Shown here in pieces: positions 11,678 to 22,874 of a stretch of 64,000 bases of DNA. Source of the DNA: Trichuris trichiura (lineage: Eukaryota > Nematoda > Enoplea > Trichinellida > Trichuridae); NCBI GenBank assembly GCA_037903355.1, contig JBAJFE010000045.1:558001-622000 (forward strand), read 5' to 3'. A program made the position numbers and the translations under genes. The notes under the pieces were generated by a model. That model had not been told where the DNA came from. It did no database searches and worked only from the letters and a program-made list of their open reading frames with translations. Each line of letters starts with the position of its first letter. Position 1 is the first letter of the stretch.

Positions 11678-12703
11678 GAGGTCTCTTGTACTGACGTTTT
11701 GTACAGCATAAGCGATTTTCTAACTGCATTGGCATGTTGTGATTACGGTTTTCTTTATATGTATACTTTGCGTGAAGTAAACGCAGAAGGTAATTACTCT
11801 CAACGAATGAAGATACTGTGTATGCCGACCTCTTGCGTATGAACAGTTTTTAGCTTAATCGCTTAACTTTAAATTGCAACGGACGCTCATCTCAGCAGCA
11901 ACAGCATTCAAATTCGGAAGGCATTCATGCAGCGCAATCACTTACCAAACTTTCACCAGTTGTATTTCACAAAAAAGCAGTGTGCTGGAGAAGTTTTGAT
12001 GTTTTCCAACAATGCTTCAAAGTGCCCTACTAAGAGTACTTTGAACTTTACTTACAGATACATCAAACAGGCCAAACCTGTGAACCAGAAGATCAACTAC
12101 AGTAGTATATTCTTCTTACGAACTTGGTTTGAAGCTGGCATATTTTTCAAGTGAAAAAAATTAATAGCTCACTTCTTAAAGAAAGTCTAGTGCATTCACC
12201 CCTGAGATACTCTTAATCAACATCATGTTTCCCAGTAAATATAACCTCCTACTAAACTTATACAAGGAACCAGCGCAGCCTGCATATTTTATGGTAAAAG
12301 ATTTCCAACTCAAAATTAACGCAGTTTCTTTCCTCAAACAGATTAGTCATATTTTCTACATGGAATCAAACCTTAAAAAGACATGTTTTTTGAAATAAAA
12401 TACACAAAAGTATGCCATTACGAAAAATGGCAAAGCCTTTTCACCGATAAGCAACGCATTGCTCAAGTGTGCACAGAAACTCCCATTGACGAGCTTCTAA
12501 CCATGCGCTTAGAGAATTGAATAATACATAAACTTTTATTAGAAGACGTCAGCACTGCAAATCACTAAAACTTATGCAAACAGTCTATCGTACAACGGAA
12601 ATGCTGCAAAGCCATATTCCTTGTGCATCAGTTTCAGGGATAAAGTGAAAGGAATAACATGAAAACGTGGTTTCTTGGTACGGGACCATATGTTTTCATA
12701 ATA
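11678..12703. other. Intergenic sequence
   Basis: AT-rich sequence between the COA3-like gene and the first PLE. A 75-codon open frame at 11927-12154 has no recognisable domain and is probably chance. No repeats or RNA genes were seen. Confidence 0.5.
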
Positions 12704-14256
12704 AAGAAGTTTATTACGGATAGTTCCCGTTTGTTGTGTATATAGAAAGACTCCGGAGCTTTCGGGTCATTTGAGACCCGTCATTAGCGGTCTTAAGTTG
12801 TTGATATGATTTGTGGCAGCGAGTGCCATCTATCGTTTCTGAGGATTTTAAAGCGGCCATGTTTAAAGTTTTTCGTTGGTAGGTTTTTGTATATGAGTCT
12901 GTCAGCGCACTTCTTTTTCTTGTTCCGTAGCTTGTAGATTGTGTCTTTGTTGGGTTGTTTCGAACATTTTTTTGTTGGTTCACTGTTTTTTCATTTCGCA
13001 TTCATTTTCCTTCTTTCTTTTTTCTTTTTCTTTCTTTGTTCCATATATAATGCGATTTTATCCATTTCTATTTGTTCTAATTATTTGTTTTTTCTTCTTT
13101 CCGGGCTATTGTATTTCATCTGGTGAGTGAGCAACAATTATACCGCATCACAATATTTGTCCAAATCCCACTTATGTCCACTCCTTGATCGCGGTTGTAA
13201 GTCGTATTGTGTCTAATATATAGTGCTTCTTTAATTCTTCTTAACCGTAAATTGTTTTCGTAACATAAAACTTTTGGGTGGAGTGGTTGCGTGCATTGCG
13301 TCGCGTGTTCCACTACAGCAGAGGCTTGTTTGGCTTTTTCCATTGTAATTTTTGGGTCCACGATTGGTCTGCCTCGTCGTGTGGTTAGATTGGTGCCATT
13401 GTTAAGTATGGCTTTCGCGTTATTGTAACTTGTGAGCTTTTTTAAGTGTTCGTTAAATCTATGCTCTAGGGTGTTTCCCGTTTCACCAATATAAATCCCT
13501 GAGCAAGAACATTCAACCGCGTATATTAATCCTGTCTTTTTGTTTGCGGGGATTTTAGTTTTGTCTGTGCGAAGAATTGCCCTGAGGTTGGGCGAACTTT
13601 TGAAAAAGACTCTGAAGCCTAATCTTTTTCCTAATTGGACAATCTTTTCGCCTAAACCTGCCACATAAGGAATAACCAGACAAGTGTCGTGCGGAGTGTT
13701 TTGCTCTGGAGACTCACGTGTGCGAAGCTTGTGGTTGAGCACTTGGTTGATAAAGGATTTAGGATAACCGTTTTTGTAGAAGATTTTTCTAATGTAGTTA
13801 ATTTCTGGTTGGAGATATTCGGGACTGCATAAATTGAATGCTCTGTCTATCATTCCGGAGAGGATACCGCGCATTACTGATCGTGGGTGATGTGATGAAA
13901 AATTGAGGTACTGATCTGTGTGCGTGGGTTTTCTATACACTCTGGTTTTAAGGCCTTCGCTTGAGCGAATAATTAAGGCGTCTAGAAAGGGCAAAGTTTT
14001 GTTATCTTCTTTTTCCATTGTGAAGACTATTTGGTTAGGACGGACGTTGTTGAGGAATTGTAGAAATTGTTCTTCTTTTCCAGCTTTTATAATGACAAAG
14101 ATGTCGTCTACGTATCTTTTAAAAAGGCGTGGAGCTATGTGTCTGTCTATAGTTCTGAACATTTGTCTTTCAAAGTTTTCCATAAAAATTTCCGCTAATA
14201 CAGGGGATAGGGGGCTTCCCATAGGTACTCCGTTAGATTGTTTATAGAACTTGTTA
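12704..14256 (-). mobile_element. Penelope-like element copy 1 (5'-truncated; RT C-terminal part plus GIY-YIG endonuclease)
   Basis: This is a Penelope-like retroelement on the minus strand. The open frame runs from about 14256 to 13116. It begins in the RT palm just before the NGVPMGSPLSP motif, continues with the catalytic FKRYVDDIF box and a YRKPTHTDQYLNF thumb segment, and ends with a GIY-YIG endonuclease domain (GIYIGETGNTLEHRFNEH). The GIY-YIG domain makes the nick used for target-primed insertion in this class. The N-terminal RT half is missing because the element is fused directly to a broken hAT transposase at 14257. The frame has no stop over about 380 codons, so the copy is fairly young. 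Its 3' tail (12704-13115) ends in ...CCGTAATAAACTTCTT, shared with copy 2, and carries the hammerhead-like motif at 12760-12787. Confidence 0.93.
12760..12787 (-). ncRNA. Hammerhead-like motif in PLE copy 1 tail (degenerate)
   Basis: On the minus strand, CUAAUGA is followed by a C, a GGGUC/GACCC stem and GAAA, spanning 28 nt. The consensus CUGANGA carries one G-to-A change here. The same position in copy 2 is consensus. Confidence 0.3.
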
Positions 14257-15216
14257 TCAAATTGTCATGTCATTGAACAACCTGTCATTGAGCGGATTGC
14301 TTTTGATTTTGTTGATCGCATTTATTACTAACCGTAACGAAGAATTCAGCCGATTGCTGAGACGCTTTGCTGCCAAATGTTCTCTGTGGATCACACAGTT
14401 AACCGCGACGATATCCGGCACGATTTGTTTTAACTGCGCAATGAAGCCACGCTGCCTTACCGTCATCGCCAGCGCTCCATCAGTGGCTACTGCGGTTATA
14501 TTCGAAAGCGGTATTTCCTTTTCCTCATAGAAACCTCTTAGGACGAGGAAAATTAATTCCCCTCTCGTGTCAGTTACCAATTCCTTCGCGAAAAGCATTT
14601 CCTGAACCACTTGCTCCGCTTTTATGAATCGCACATAGGCCAAAAGGAGAGCCTCTTTGCCGGGTAGGATGGACTCGTCAAGTTGTAGCGAGAATTGCGT
14701 GGTTTTTAGAAACTCGCACAGCGTTTGCTCTACATCCGCAGCCATATCATCGATACGACGCTGGACAGTGTCGTTACTGAGGGAGACCTTCTTGATTACG
14801 TCTGCAGCATGTATATGTAATACTGTGTTAAGCACTTCACTTATTACTGGAATCAGAAGTTCTTCTCCGATGGTGTGCGCTTTACCGCTTTTCGCGATCA
14901 GCAAAGAAATATTATATGACGCAAGCAGGCCATCGTGCTCTCGCGTTCTCGACGTCGATGGAAGCGATCTATCCAATTTAGGGCACCTGAGAAATCTTTC
15001 GTGGAGCGATTGAAAATACGCCAGATTCTTGTTGGCTTTATCTGGATGTATATTGTGCAAATGTTTGACCATCTTACAGGGTCTCATCGACTCATTTGAA
15101 AACTTCCTCTCACATAACAGACACATCGGAGCCTCCATGTTACCAGGCGACACAACGAAAGCATACTTAAGATATTCAGCATTGTACTGCCTGCACTTTT
15201 TCTTGCTTTCTGACAT
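14257..15216 (-). pseudogene. hAT transposase, N-terminal and central part (ZBED5-like), truncated
   Basis: This is an open frame of 319 codons starting MSESKKKCRQYNAEYLKY. A BED-type zinc finger is visible near residues 30-58 (CLLC...H..H in MCLLCERKF and KHLHNIHPD). The hAT catalytic core begins with the first acidic site in SLQLDES, followed by the ITAVATDGALAM and NCVIHREHLAAKRL segments typical of ZBED5/Buster-like hAT transposases. The last residues (NDMTI) come from the junction with PLE copy 1. The dimerisation domain is missing, so it is inactive despite the clean frame. Confidence 0.9.
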
Positions 15217-15456
15217 GGTTCAATCTGTAAAAATTTATTTCTTCCAAATGGCGAATTGAGCGCACTGCAATTGCAGTTCCTTAGCCAATACTAACACTGT
15301 TACGGTAGCAAACGTGAAATGACCACCGAAAGTCCGTTTTTCAAGACTTCTTTCCTCGCATTTGCTGGTGCGCAACTCCTGTTTCGTCTACTATACTTCC
15401 TGAAAAAACTTTATTGTCGTTCAAAGGCACAAAACCAAACACACGTCTGGCGAAGC

Positions 15457-15484
15457 TTTCGGCTCAATCTTGAGCCGTCATCAG
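15457..15484 (-). ncRNA. Hammerhead-like motif, inverted PLE terminal unit
   Basis: The minus strand reads CUGAUGA, then C, then a GGCUCAA/UUGAGCC stem, then GAAA, over 28 nt. It is identical to the plus-strand copy at 15967-15994. Confidence 0.38.
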
Positions 15485-15966
15485 CGCACGAAGGAGTTGC
15501 CCTCCCACCGAGGTTTTCCTCAGGAGTTGCTCCTCCACCTTTCCGAGTCGTGTGCGAGCCTGTCTAGTCGAACCTTGACCTGTCGAGGGTATACACACAC
15601 GGCCGGATCAGCTTCGGAGCAAATTCCTTAGAGGCTGTCCTCGGCGGAGGCACAACGCGTAATAGGGTGGTCAGTCAAAGTTATGTGAAGCGTCCTGTCG
15701 AAATGGGTCAACTTGCCGGTAACGGGTTTGGTGGTTGAACAAGAAATGTACATGGATTTTTCCCGTTTCTATTTACCCATGAAACGAGTCAAAAAGTGAA
15801 AAAACTTTATTGTCGTTCAAAGGCACAAAACCAAACAAACGTCTGGCGAAGCTTATATATACCCTCGACAGGTCAAGGTTCGACTAGACAGGCTCGCACA
15901 CGACTCGGAAAGGTGGAGGAGCAACTCCTGAGGAAACACTCGGTGGGAGGGCAACTCCTTCGTGCG

Positions 15967-15994
15967 CTGATGACGGCTCAAGATTGAGCCGAAA
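15967..15994 (+). ncRNA. Hammerhead-like motif in PLE pseudo-LTR
   Basis: CUGAUGA is followed by an extra C, a 7-bp GGCUCAA/UUGAGCC stem and GAAA. This is the order of a hammerhead core (CUGANGA, helix II, GAAA). It lies about 50 nt upstream of the AATAAA of the unit. Helices I and III and a cleavage NUH triplet could not be established. Confidence 0.4.
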
Positions 15995-17451
15995 GCTTCG
16001 CCAGACGTGTGTTTGGTTTTGTGCCTTTGAACGACAATAAAGTTTTTTCACTTTTTGACTCGTTTCATGGGCAAATAGAAACGGGAAAAATCCATGTACA
16101 TTTCTTGTTCAACCACCAAACCCGTTACCAACTTTACGCCTTCATATACTATACTTCCTTAGGAATAGAACCGATAACTGTTTTTAAAGCACAACCTCAG
16201 GAACCGCGCCTACTTACTAGGTACCCGTTCCCTTCTATTGCATTTTTGATAAAGTTGTACAAACGATTTCACTTACGTGAGTCTGTGACGAAGGGCTAAT
16301 ACTGTAGCAGACGGTCACCACAAAATGACCACTTCGGCAGTCGAGTACAGGAACTAATACCAGCCTATCAACGGAGGAACGAAAGACCGAGACGACTGAC
16401 TGACGCGCGCTCTCACTGGAACAGAAGACCTTGTCTGCTAGTGCTCACAGCTTTCTTGCTTTGGCTGCTCCTGTCGCGCCGCCTAGAATCCGCGTGAATA
16501 ATAGAAAAGGATCACTATAAATGCTGTTTGTTCAGCGCATACCAGGGAGAAAGAAATGGTAGGGTACGCTTCTATGAGTTGGTGCCTTTATGAGTCGAGG
16601 GAAAAGGTAGAGAATGTGCGACGGAAAAGCCGTACGTACGGGAATATATTACCGGCTGCTATTGTGTTACGAACGATCGGATGGAATGAGTTGTTCTGTG
16701 TTGGGGAATAGCCCCCAAACACACGTCAGTAAGAGTGACTCGCGGCGCAGGCAATTATCAGCCCACGCACGGGCCATTAATCACTGCAGAGCAGGAATTT
16801 ATACTTTGCGCACGCAGACGTTTCTCTTTTGCTGTTCTGTTCTCTCTCTCTCTCTTCGCGTGTGCCCGTTCAGATCAGTTGCTTGCTCTGCTGCGCTGCT
16901 TTTGTAATTAAACTGTTCCAGCTTCGTGCCAGCCTGGAATATCTCATTTCCAACATTTTGAAATTTCGTTCACAAAAACGGAAGGGCACAGCGCTTGTTT
17001 GCACTGCACGAGAAAAATAGAATAACAAGTTTTTATGGGTTGATAGAAGGGTGTGCAGATGGAACACATTTCCGCGAACTGCTCCCTACCGAAAAGCCAA
17101 GAGCCTTTTAGAAGCACGCCTGGGACAGAGACTTTTTAGAAGCATACCAGGCAGGAGGGAATGTAAAAACATGTTTTTCATTGGCTCACAGAGAAGAAAG
17201 AAAACGTCAACACGTCCTGACTTTGCAATGGAACATTTTCTGTTGGGCTGTCAACGCCTTCTCGTTAGTGACAAATAGGCCCACCGTATTACTTTCCTAC
17301 GCTACGTATTACCGCTGAACTGCTGACTGGGACAATCTCTTGCGGCATTATCCTCTAGGGCCCCCTCCAGGGCCCCCCTGGCTTTCAGGGCCCCCCTAAA
17401 ATCTGCAAGGGCCCCCCAGGGGGGCCCCAGGGCCCCGGTTGAGAAACACTG

Positions 17452-18720
17452 CCTTAATTATTCGCTCAAGCGAAGGCCTTGAAACCAGAGTGTATAGAAA
17501 ACCCACGCACATAGATCAGTACCTCAATTTTTCATCACATCACCCACGATCAGTAATGCGTGGTATCTTCTCCGGATTGATAGACAGAGCATTCAATTTA
17601 TGCAGTCCCGAATATCTCCAGTCAGAAATTAACTACATTAAAAAAATCTTCTACAAAAACGATTATCCTAAATCCTTTATCAACCAAGTGCTCAACCACA
17701 AGCTTCGCACACGTGAGTCTCCAGAGCAAAACACTCCGCACGACACTTGTCTGGTTATTCCTTATGTGGCAGGTTTAGGCGAAAACATTGTCCAATTAGG
17801 AAAAAGATTAGGCTTCAGAGTCTTTTTCAAAAGTTCGCCCAACCTCGGGGCAATTCTTCGCACAGACAAAACTAAAATCCCCGCAAACAAAAAGACAGGA
17901 TTAATATACGCGGTTGAATGTTCTTGCTCAGGGATTTATATTGGTGAAACGGGAAACACCCTAGAGCATAGATTTAACGAACACATAAAAAAACTCACAA
18001 GTTACGATAACGCGAAAGCCATACTTAACGATGGCACCAATATAACCACACAGCGAGGCAGACCAATCGTGGACCCAAAAATTACAATGGAAAAACCCAA
18101 ACAAGCCTCTGCTGTAGTGGAACACGCAGCGCAATGCACTCAACCACTCCACCCAAAAGTTTTATGTTACGAAAACAATTTACGTTTAAGAAGAATTAAA
18201 GAAGCACTATACATTAGACACAATACGACTTACAACCGCGATCAAGGAGTGGACATAAGTGGGATTTGGACAAATATTGTAACGCGGTATAATTGTTGCT
18301 CACTCACCAGATGAAATACAATAGCCCGGAAAGAAGAAAAAACAAATAATTAGAACAAATAGAAATGGATAAAATCGCATTATATATGGAACAAAGAAAG
18401 AAAAAGAAAAAAGAAGAAAGAAATAAGGAAAATAAATGCGAAATGAAAAAACAGTGAACCAACAAAAAAATGTTCCAAACAACCCAACGAAGGCACAATC
18501 TACAAGCTACGGAACAAGAAAAAAAAGTGCGCTGACAGATCTACAAAACGAAAAACTTTAAACATGGCCGCTTTAAAATCCTCAGAAACGTTAGATGGCA
18601 CTCGCTGCCACAAATCATATCAACAACTTAAGACCGCTGACGACGGGTCTCGAATGACCCGAAAGCTCCGGAGTCTTTCTATATACACAACAAACGGGAA
18701 CTATCCGTAATAAACTTCTT
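17452..18720 (+). mobile_element. Penelope-like element copy 2 (5'-truncated, GIY-YIG domain and tail)
   Basis: This plus-strand copy is closely similar to copy 1. It starts in the RT thumb (ALIIRSSEGLETRVYRK), so the catalytic YVDD box is absent. It continues through an intact GIY-YIG domain (GIYIGETGNTLEHRFNEH) to a stop at 18314. The 3' tail to 18720 contains the A-rich stretch, a consensus hammerhead-like motif at 18637-18664 and the shared terminus CCGTAATAAACTTCTT. Its 5' end abuts the outer TIR of hAT copy C. Together with copy 1 it forms a divergent pair around that hAT. Confidence 0.92.
18637..18664 (+). ncRNA. Hammerhead-like motif in PLE copy 2 tail
   Basis: CUGACGA, then C, then a GGGUC/GACCC stem and GAAA, over 28 nt. 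The next bases can form a short CUCC/GGAG hairpin followed by UC, in the place of helix III and the cleavage site, but one G stays unpaired. Helix I is not obvious. Confidence 0.42.
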
Positions 18721-20854
18721 CAAAGGAATAACATACACATAACACGAAATGAGTCTTTACGAACTCCTCGTGAACAGACAATAGTTAGGCTATACAATCA
18801 CCAACATCGTAAGTCAAAAACAATGACAGCACACATAGTTCACTCGTTTACTGATAACCAGTAGTCAAGTCGTAAAATTAGTAAAAACTACATAGCGGCA
18901 ACTTTTCAGTAATGCACATAATACGTGAGCCGTAAAATGAGCACACTGACTTGAAAACACACTTCCAAAACAACAGGAAAAAGACATCTGTAGTAGAAAA
19001 CCATAAAATTTCAAAATGCCCAATAATTCCACGCTTCGAGATAGTTTCCATGCCGCCTGCTCCTTTTCTTTTTCTTTTATACGTTTACCGTCTCGTATGC
19101 TATAGGGATTCAGGTCTTGGAGGCATTCTTCACGTTGTGTACGTGTTGTCTTTTAAAATTAGCTGTTATGTCTTTACGTGCAACTGAACGGAAACCATAA
19201 CGACACAAGTCCATCATTCAAAAACGGGTAGAGAGATCAGACTGCTTCTTTATTGTTCATTACTCCTTTGGCACTCCGACGGGAATTGAAAAACGCTGAA
19301 GATATACTGGACAACCATGCTAAAGCAGAATGTAGTTGGATTGATCATTTCATTTCAACTGCTAGCAGTGGCGTTTCCAAATAAGGTGCTGCCAACAGCA
19401 CAGATGTATGCCACGTTTTCCAGCTCGACAGACTGTCCAGTCGGAGCGATCAAAAAGTCCGCATCACAATAAGACTAAAAACATGTTTGCATGTGAATAA
19501 AGTCAGATACAGATCCCTATCGGCACTGAGAAAGGGACGTATGCGAAATGTGCTGACTGTTAGCAAGTCTAAACGCTATTTGCACTATTAAACACTCACC
19601 TCTGTTGTCAGAAATGTTTGCATACAGACAGCGAAGGGAATTTTACTGCAAGTAGCTCATTGTGATTATGTTGCAGCCAGGCGTTCTATGCAATGCCTGG
19701 AAAGCTAGGAAAAAATTAAATCGATTCCTCCCGCCTATGTCCCTGCAAACCTAAGGTGCCGATACCTAAGAGATAACGTGTGCTGCTCTTTCCCCGACTA
19801 TAGCGTAGCTCCTCCTTATTCGCGATTATTCGTTCGACGATTTTTTGCGCACAGTCAAACTGTTTGCGCAAAATATGGAATCGTTTGTAACCAATCTGCA
19901 CACTACAGAAAGACATGAACTTGCTTATAGTTACTAACATCAAATTGGTACCAAGTAAATATACAGTGAGCAGTATTGAAATAGAACAACCGTAAAATAT
20001 ATTGGACAGTGAATTATTTTCAGAACGCATTTTAGCAGCTGTGAAGGAAGGGTTAAAGCGCTGAATGTTGGCCGACATCATTGCCTCCCCCGTTCATCGT
20101 TAACACCAGCCGTTGCCTGTGCAACGCCTTCAAGGTAGATAAGGTGTTTTACTGTACTAGTGATGGTCAGTTAGACAATCTTACGGGTACTATGGCCTAA
20201 TCCAGTAAGTGACAGATTTCATGCTGTTGCGGAGTTATTGGCGACTTCAAAGTTCCGCATTGAAGGATAGATTAAGAAAAGGTACAACCGAAAAAGAAGT
20301 TAAACCGCGAAGAAAATAAAAATTGCAAAGGATTTCCCACATCTACTGAAACTTTTGTGACGATGCTGTCTGCAAATGCTCAACCCATATTCAAACACCG
20401 TAGAAGCGACCGGGAACTGTAACATGGCGACAACGTAGCACCTTATTTCTAAAATCACGTAAGCATCATTTTGTTTAATGATGGAACGCATTTCGAACAA
20501 GATATTCCGAATAAAACTACAGATGCGGCACAATTTTAAAAAGAATAAAACGTCAGCTTTTTCAAGGGCACCGCACGAGGGATTGGAACTCTATTGACAG
20601 TGTTGTGACGATGCTCCAAGGGAGCGTGTTGTGGCGATGCTGTAACGGTCAATGTTGTGACGATGTTCTATTGAAGAAGAGAACGTTCTGACTGCACATC
20701 GGAAAGATCGCTTGCCCGGTTAAAAATTGCGTTTATGCTCTCTTATTGGTAAGCGCTACCGCAGCAAAAGCTATTCAATCTCCATACGGTTGGAACTTGA
20801 AGGGTTACCACGTTCAGAACTTGAGCTGGAAGACTTCTGAGTTGCCGATTTGCT
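18721..20854. other. Intergenic sequence with one unassigned open frame
   Basis: AT-rich sequence after PLE copy 2. Apart from the 121-codon frame listed separately (19716-20081, -) I see no recognisable gene. A 77-codon minus frame at 20300-20533 has no domain signature. Confidence 0.4.
19716..20081 (-). CDS. Hypothetical small protein, 121 residues
   Basis: A single open frame starts with ATG-ATG at 20081. It carries one hydrophobic segment (CSISILLTVYLLGTNLMLV) and a basic C-terminal half (KIVERIIANKEELRYSRGK). I do not recognise a family. It lies alone between transposon relics, so it could be a chance frame, a single-exon gene or a fragment of a longer spliced gene. Confidence 0.2.
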   Translation of the reverse strand: MMSANIQRFNPSFTAAKMRSENNSLSNIFYGCSISILLTVYLLGTNLMLVTISKFMSFCSVQIGYKRFHILRKQFDCAQKIVERIIANKEELRYSRGKSSTRYLLGIGTLGLQGHRREESI

Positions 20855-22168
20855 AAGGAAAAGCATCGTTATTCCCTTGGGTATCATCGAGGGCGCGTGC
20901 CATTGATGCATTATAATCAAGAATCTTGCTTGCTCTTTAAAACCTGTGCCTGCTGAAAAACATTCGCAAATTTTTCAAGTGACCAGGCAGGTGGCTGCGC
21001 AATCTCATATCTTCTACGTCATCATCGTCCTCTAATCATTTATGTTAATGTCTTCGTTGGATAGGACTTGTTTATGATTTTCTAGATGCTCTCTGATGTC
21101 ACTTTCTACATCGTTAGAGAGTCCTTCCCCACGCCAATGTTGCTCGTGATGTTCTGAATATTAATGATTCCAGCGTCAACGGAAGGGAAACCTCTGAAGT
21201 CACTAATGGCAGAATTCCATAATGGGTTCTAGCACACATTTAGGGACCGAACTTTTATAGTCTGGGCAGCTTCTGCAGTAAGCAAAATTGCACCTGCGGA
21301 TTAGCACTAAAGGTCTCGCGAATCCCCCCAAAACTGTGGCGCATGTGAATTGCTTTAACACATTTTGTGATGCCTTAATCGAGAAGCTGCAGTAACACCT
21401 ATGTGAAAGGGGGAGACTGAAACATTACTCCCACGTTTCTATCTACAAGTCGCAAAGGCTGCGGATGACCAGAGTAACTGTCAATAATTGGCGGGACTTT
21501 GAAGGATAGCCCCTTGCGTCTAAGGTATGTCTTCACTTCAGTAATAAACCATTGATAGAACCATTCCAAGAACAAAACTGTTGTTATTCAAGCCTGCTTA
21601 TTGCAATGCCGGAATATGGGCAAGCTATTTTTGTTCCTCTTCTTTAAGGATCGGAGCATGCATACCAGGCAGAAGAATCTTGCCTTGATCATCTGACCAG
21701 ATGCATTTCAACACAACAAGAAAATAAAGCGAGCTTTTAATCGTTTGAATCCAGCAGCCCTCTTCACATCCTTATGGATGTACGTGCGATTCAGCATCTT
21801 TTCTCAGAACAAGGCAGTCTCATCACAATTGACATTTGCTCTGGAAGATAGCCTTTCTCATTAATCACTGTCTTGAACTCTTCACGGAAAGCTGATGCAG
21901 ACTCAACGTCAGGTGACAAAGCTTCTCCGGTGGCGCTGAAGTTCTTGAGATTATAGCGCTTCAAGTAGCCTGCTAGCCATTCCTTAATTGCCAGAAATTC
22001 CTTCTTCTCGTATGCGTCTCCCATCGGATGCAAATGGTCATAGAGGCTAGACGCTTTTTCACGTATTATTCTGCCATTAATGAAGACGTGCTCCTGTGAC
22101 ATGTCCTCTATCCGCAAACTTAATGCTCTCTGAACTTCCGAGAGCACTTTATTACCATCTATAAACAC
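20855..22168 (-). pseudogene. Tigger/pogo-type (CENP-B-like) transposase relic
   Basis: The minus strand first reads an open segment with a CENP-B-type DNA-binding half (FINGRIIREKASSLYDHL, then EWLAGYLKRYNLKNFSATGE and EKGYLPEQ), typical of jerky/Tigger proteins. It then decays through the DDE region (21800-21450) with several stops and frameshifts. The end is recognisable at about 21000-20855 by the C-terminal pattern ILDYNASMARALDDTQ, where Tigger-like proteins carry SKI-D-DPSMERS. No terminal repeats were identified. It is clearly inactive. Confidence 0.8.
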
Positions 22169-22397
22169 CCAGCGCTTTGCTGAATTTGATCTTGTCTCTG
22201 CTTTACAGAGCGAATGCTGGATTCGTCCCTTCCGATTTTATGGCTCACTTCGGCACGACATGCTGCTGTCCAAAAACTCCAATATCTTTACCTTCTTACA
22301 GAGAGGCAATACTCTACGGTCTTTCTTTGGATGCTTCGCCTGCTCGCTTCCTTTTTCTCGACATCTTATACACACAAATGATTAAAATAGGGAAATG

Positions 22398-22866
22398 GGG
22401 TCTTTTATGCTACGGGGGCGCCGGAAGTGGGGGCGGCAACTTCAAAGGAGGTCAAGTGGAAATTGTTGCGTTGCCTGAACAATGGGTGACCTAAGCCATT
22501 GTTCACTGCGCACTGATGCGAGCGATGCGCATTACCAGAAGAACGATGAACACCTGGAAACAGTCGCCCGTTCTGGCAATTGTTTCCAAGTGCGAGCTAT
22601 AACTGTGCCGGCCATCCTGCTCTGCCCTAGCCTAAGCCTAAACCTTAACACAACGCGTGTTCGTGGCACCTTTTGGGTTATGCAGTATCGAACACCTGCA
22701 AGCTCCATTGTGCTGGCGCGCCAACAACTCAGCACGTGTTCAATTACCCTGCCGACAATGTCCCTCCCGTTGTGCCGCTAGTAACCTGTTATGACGCTGT
22801 AGAGCGGCAGATTACGCTATGACCTAGCCGCCTCAACTTCCGGCGCCCCCGTAGCATACTAGACCC
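22398..22866. mobile_element. 469-bp non-autonomous TIR element, copy 1
   Basis: The ends are inverted repeats, GGGTCTTTTATGCTACGGGG and its near complement ending TAGACCC, about 40 bp long. The 8-bp target duplication GGGAAATG flanks it exactly (22390-22397 and 22867-22874). There is no coding capacity. An 8-bp duplication points to mobilisation by a hAT- or P-type transposase. A second copy of identical length lies inverted at 31580-32048. Confidence 0.92.
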
Positions 22867-22874
22867 GGGAAATG

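Larger units (their letters stand above)
15402..16146. mobile_element. Nested PLE terminal fragment with palindromic (fold-back) structure
   Basis: This is an insertion in hAT copy C, flanked by a 13-bp duplication TACTATACTTCCT (15389-15401 and 16147-16159). Copy A of the hAT lacks it at the equivalent site (about 43918). The right half (15853-16055, +) is a pseudo-LTR-like unit: a TATATATA box near 15852, a GC-rich leader, a hammerhead-like motif at 15967-15994, then CGACAATAAAG. The same unit is present inverted at 15402-15597. A third, partial inverted copy of the tail with flanking sequence lies at 15718-15852, and it matches the complement of 16137-16000. Confidence 0.75.
14257..17451 (-). 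mobile_element. hAT transposon copy C (BED-finger type), 3' part lost and interrupted by PLE sequence
   Basis: The element is read on the minus strand from its terminal CAGTGTTTCTCAACC at 17451. It has a long 5' non-coding region (17450-15217) that is closely similar to the inverted sequence of copy A (42934-44102), then a transposase from 15216. The non-coding part holds GC-rich runs of GGGCCCCC next to the TIR and a nested 745-bp PLE insertion (15402-16146). The element stops abruptly at 14257, where PLE copy 1 begins. The 3' half of the transposase and the right TIR are absent. Confidence 0.85.

Noticed and set aside
12939..13130. Phe/Ser-rich plus-strand frames
   Set aside because: They are complements of the A-rich PLE 3' tail, and the same frames occur in the copy 2 tail.
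16009..16299. 96-codon plus-strand frame starting in the PLE tail
   Set aside because: It runs from PLE tail sequence across the target duplication into hAT non-coding sequence, so it cannot be one gene.
17439..17460. Use of the ATG at 17439 as the PLE copy 2 start
   Set aside because: The ATG is read on a strand where the first codons belong to the hAT TIR (GAGAAACACTG). The PLE frame is simply open from its truncation point.
22482..22781. Open frames on both strands of the 469-bp element
   Set aside because: The same frames occur in the second copy because the DNA is the same repeat. The element has TIRs and no domain, so it is non-coding.
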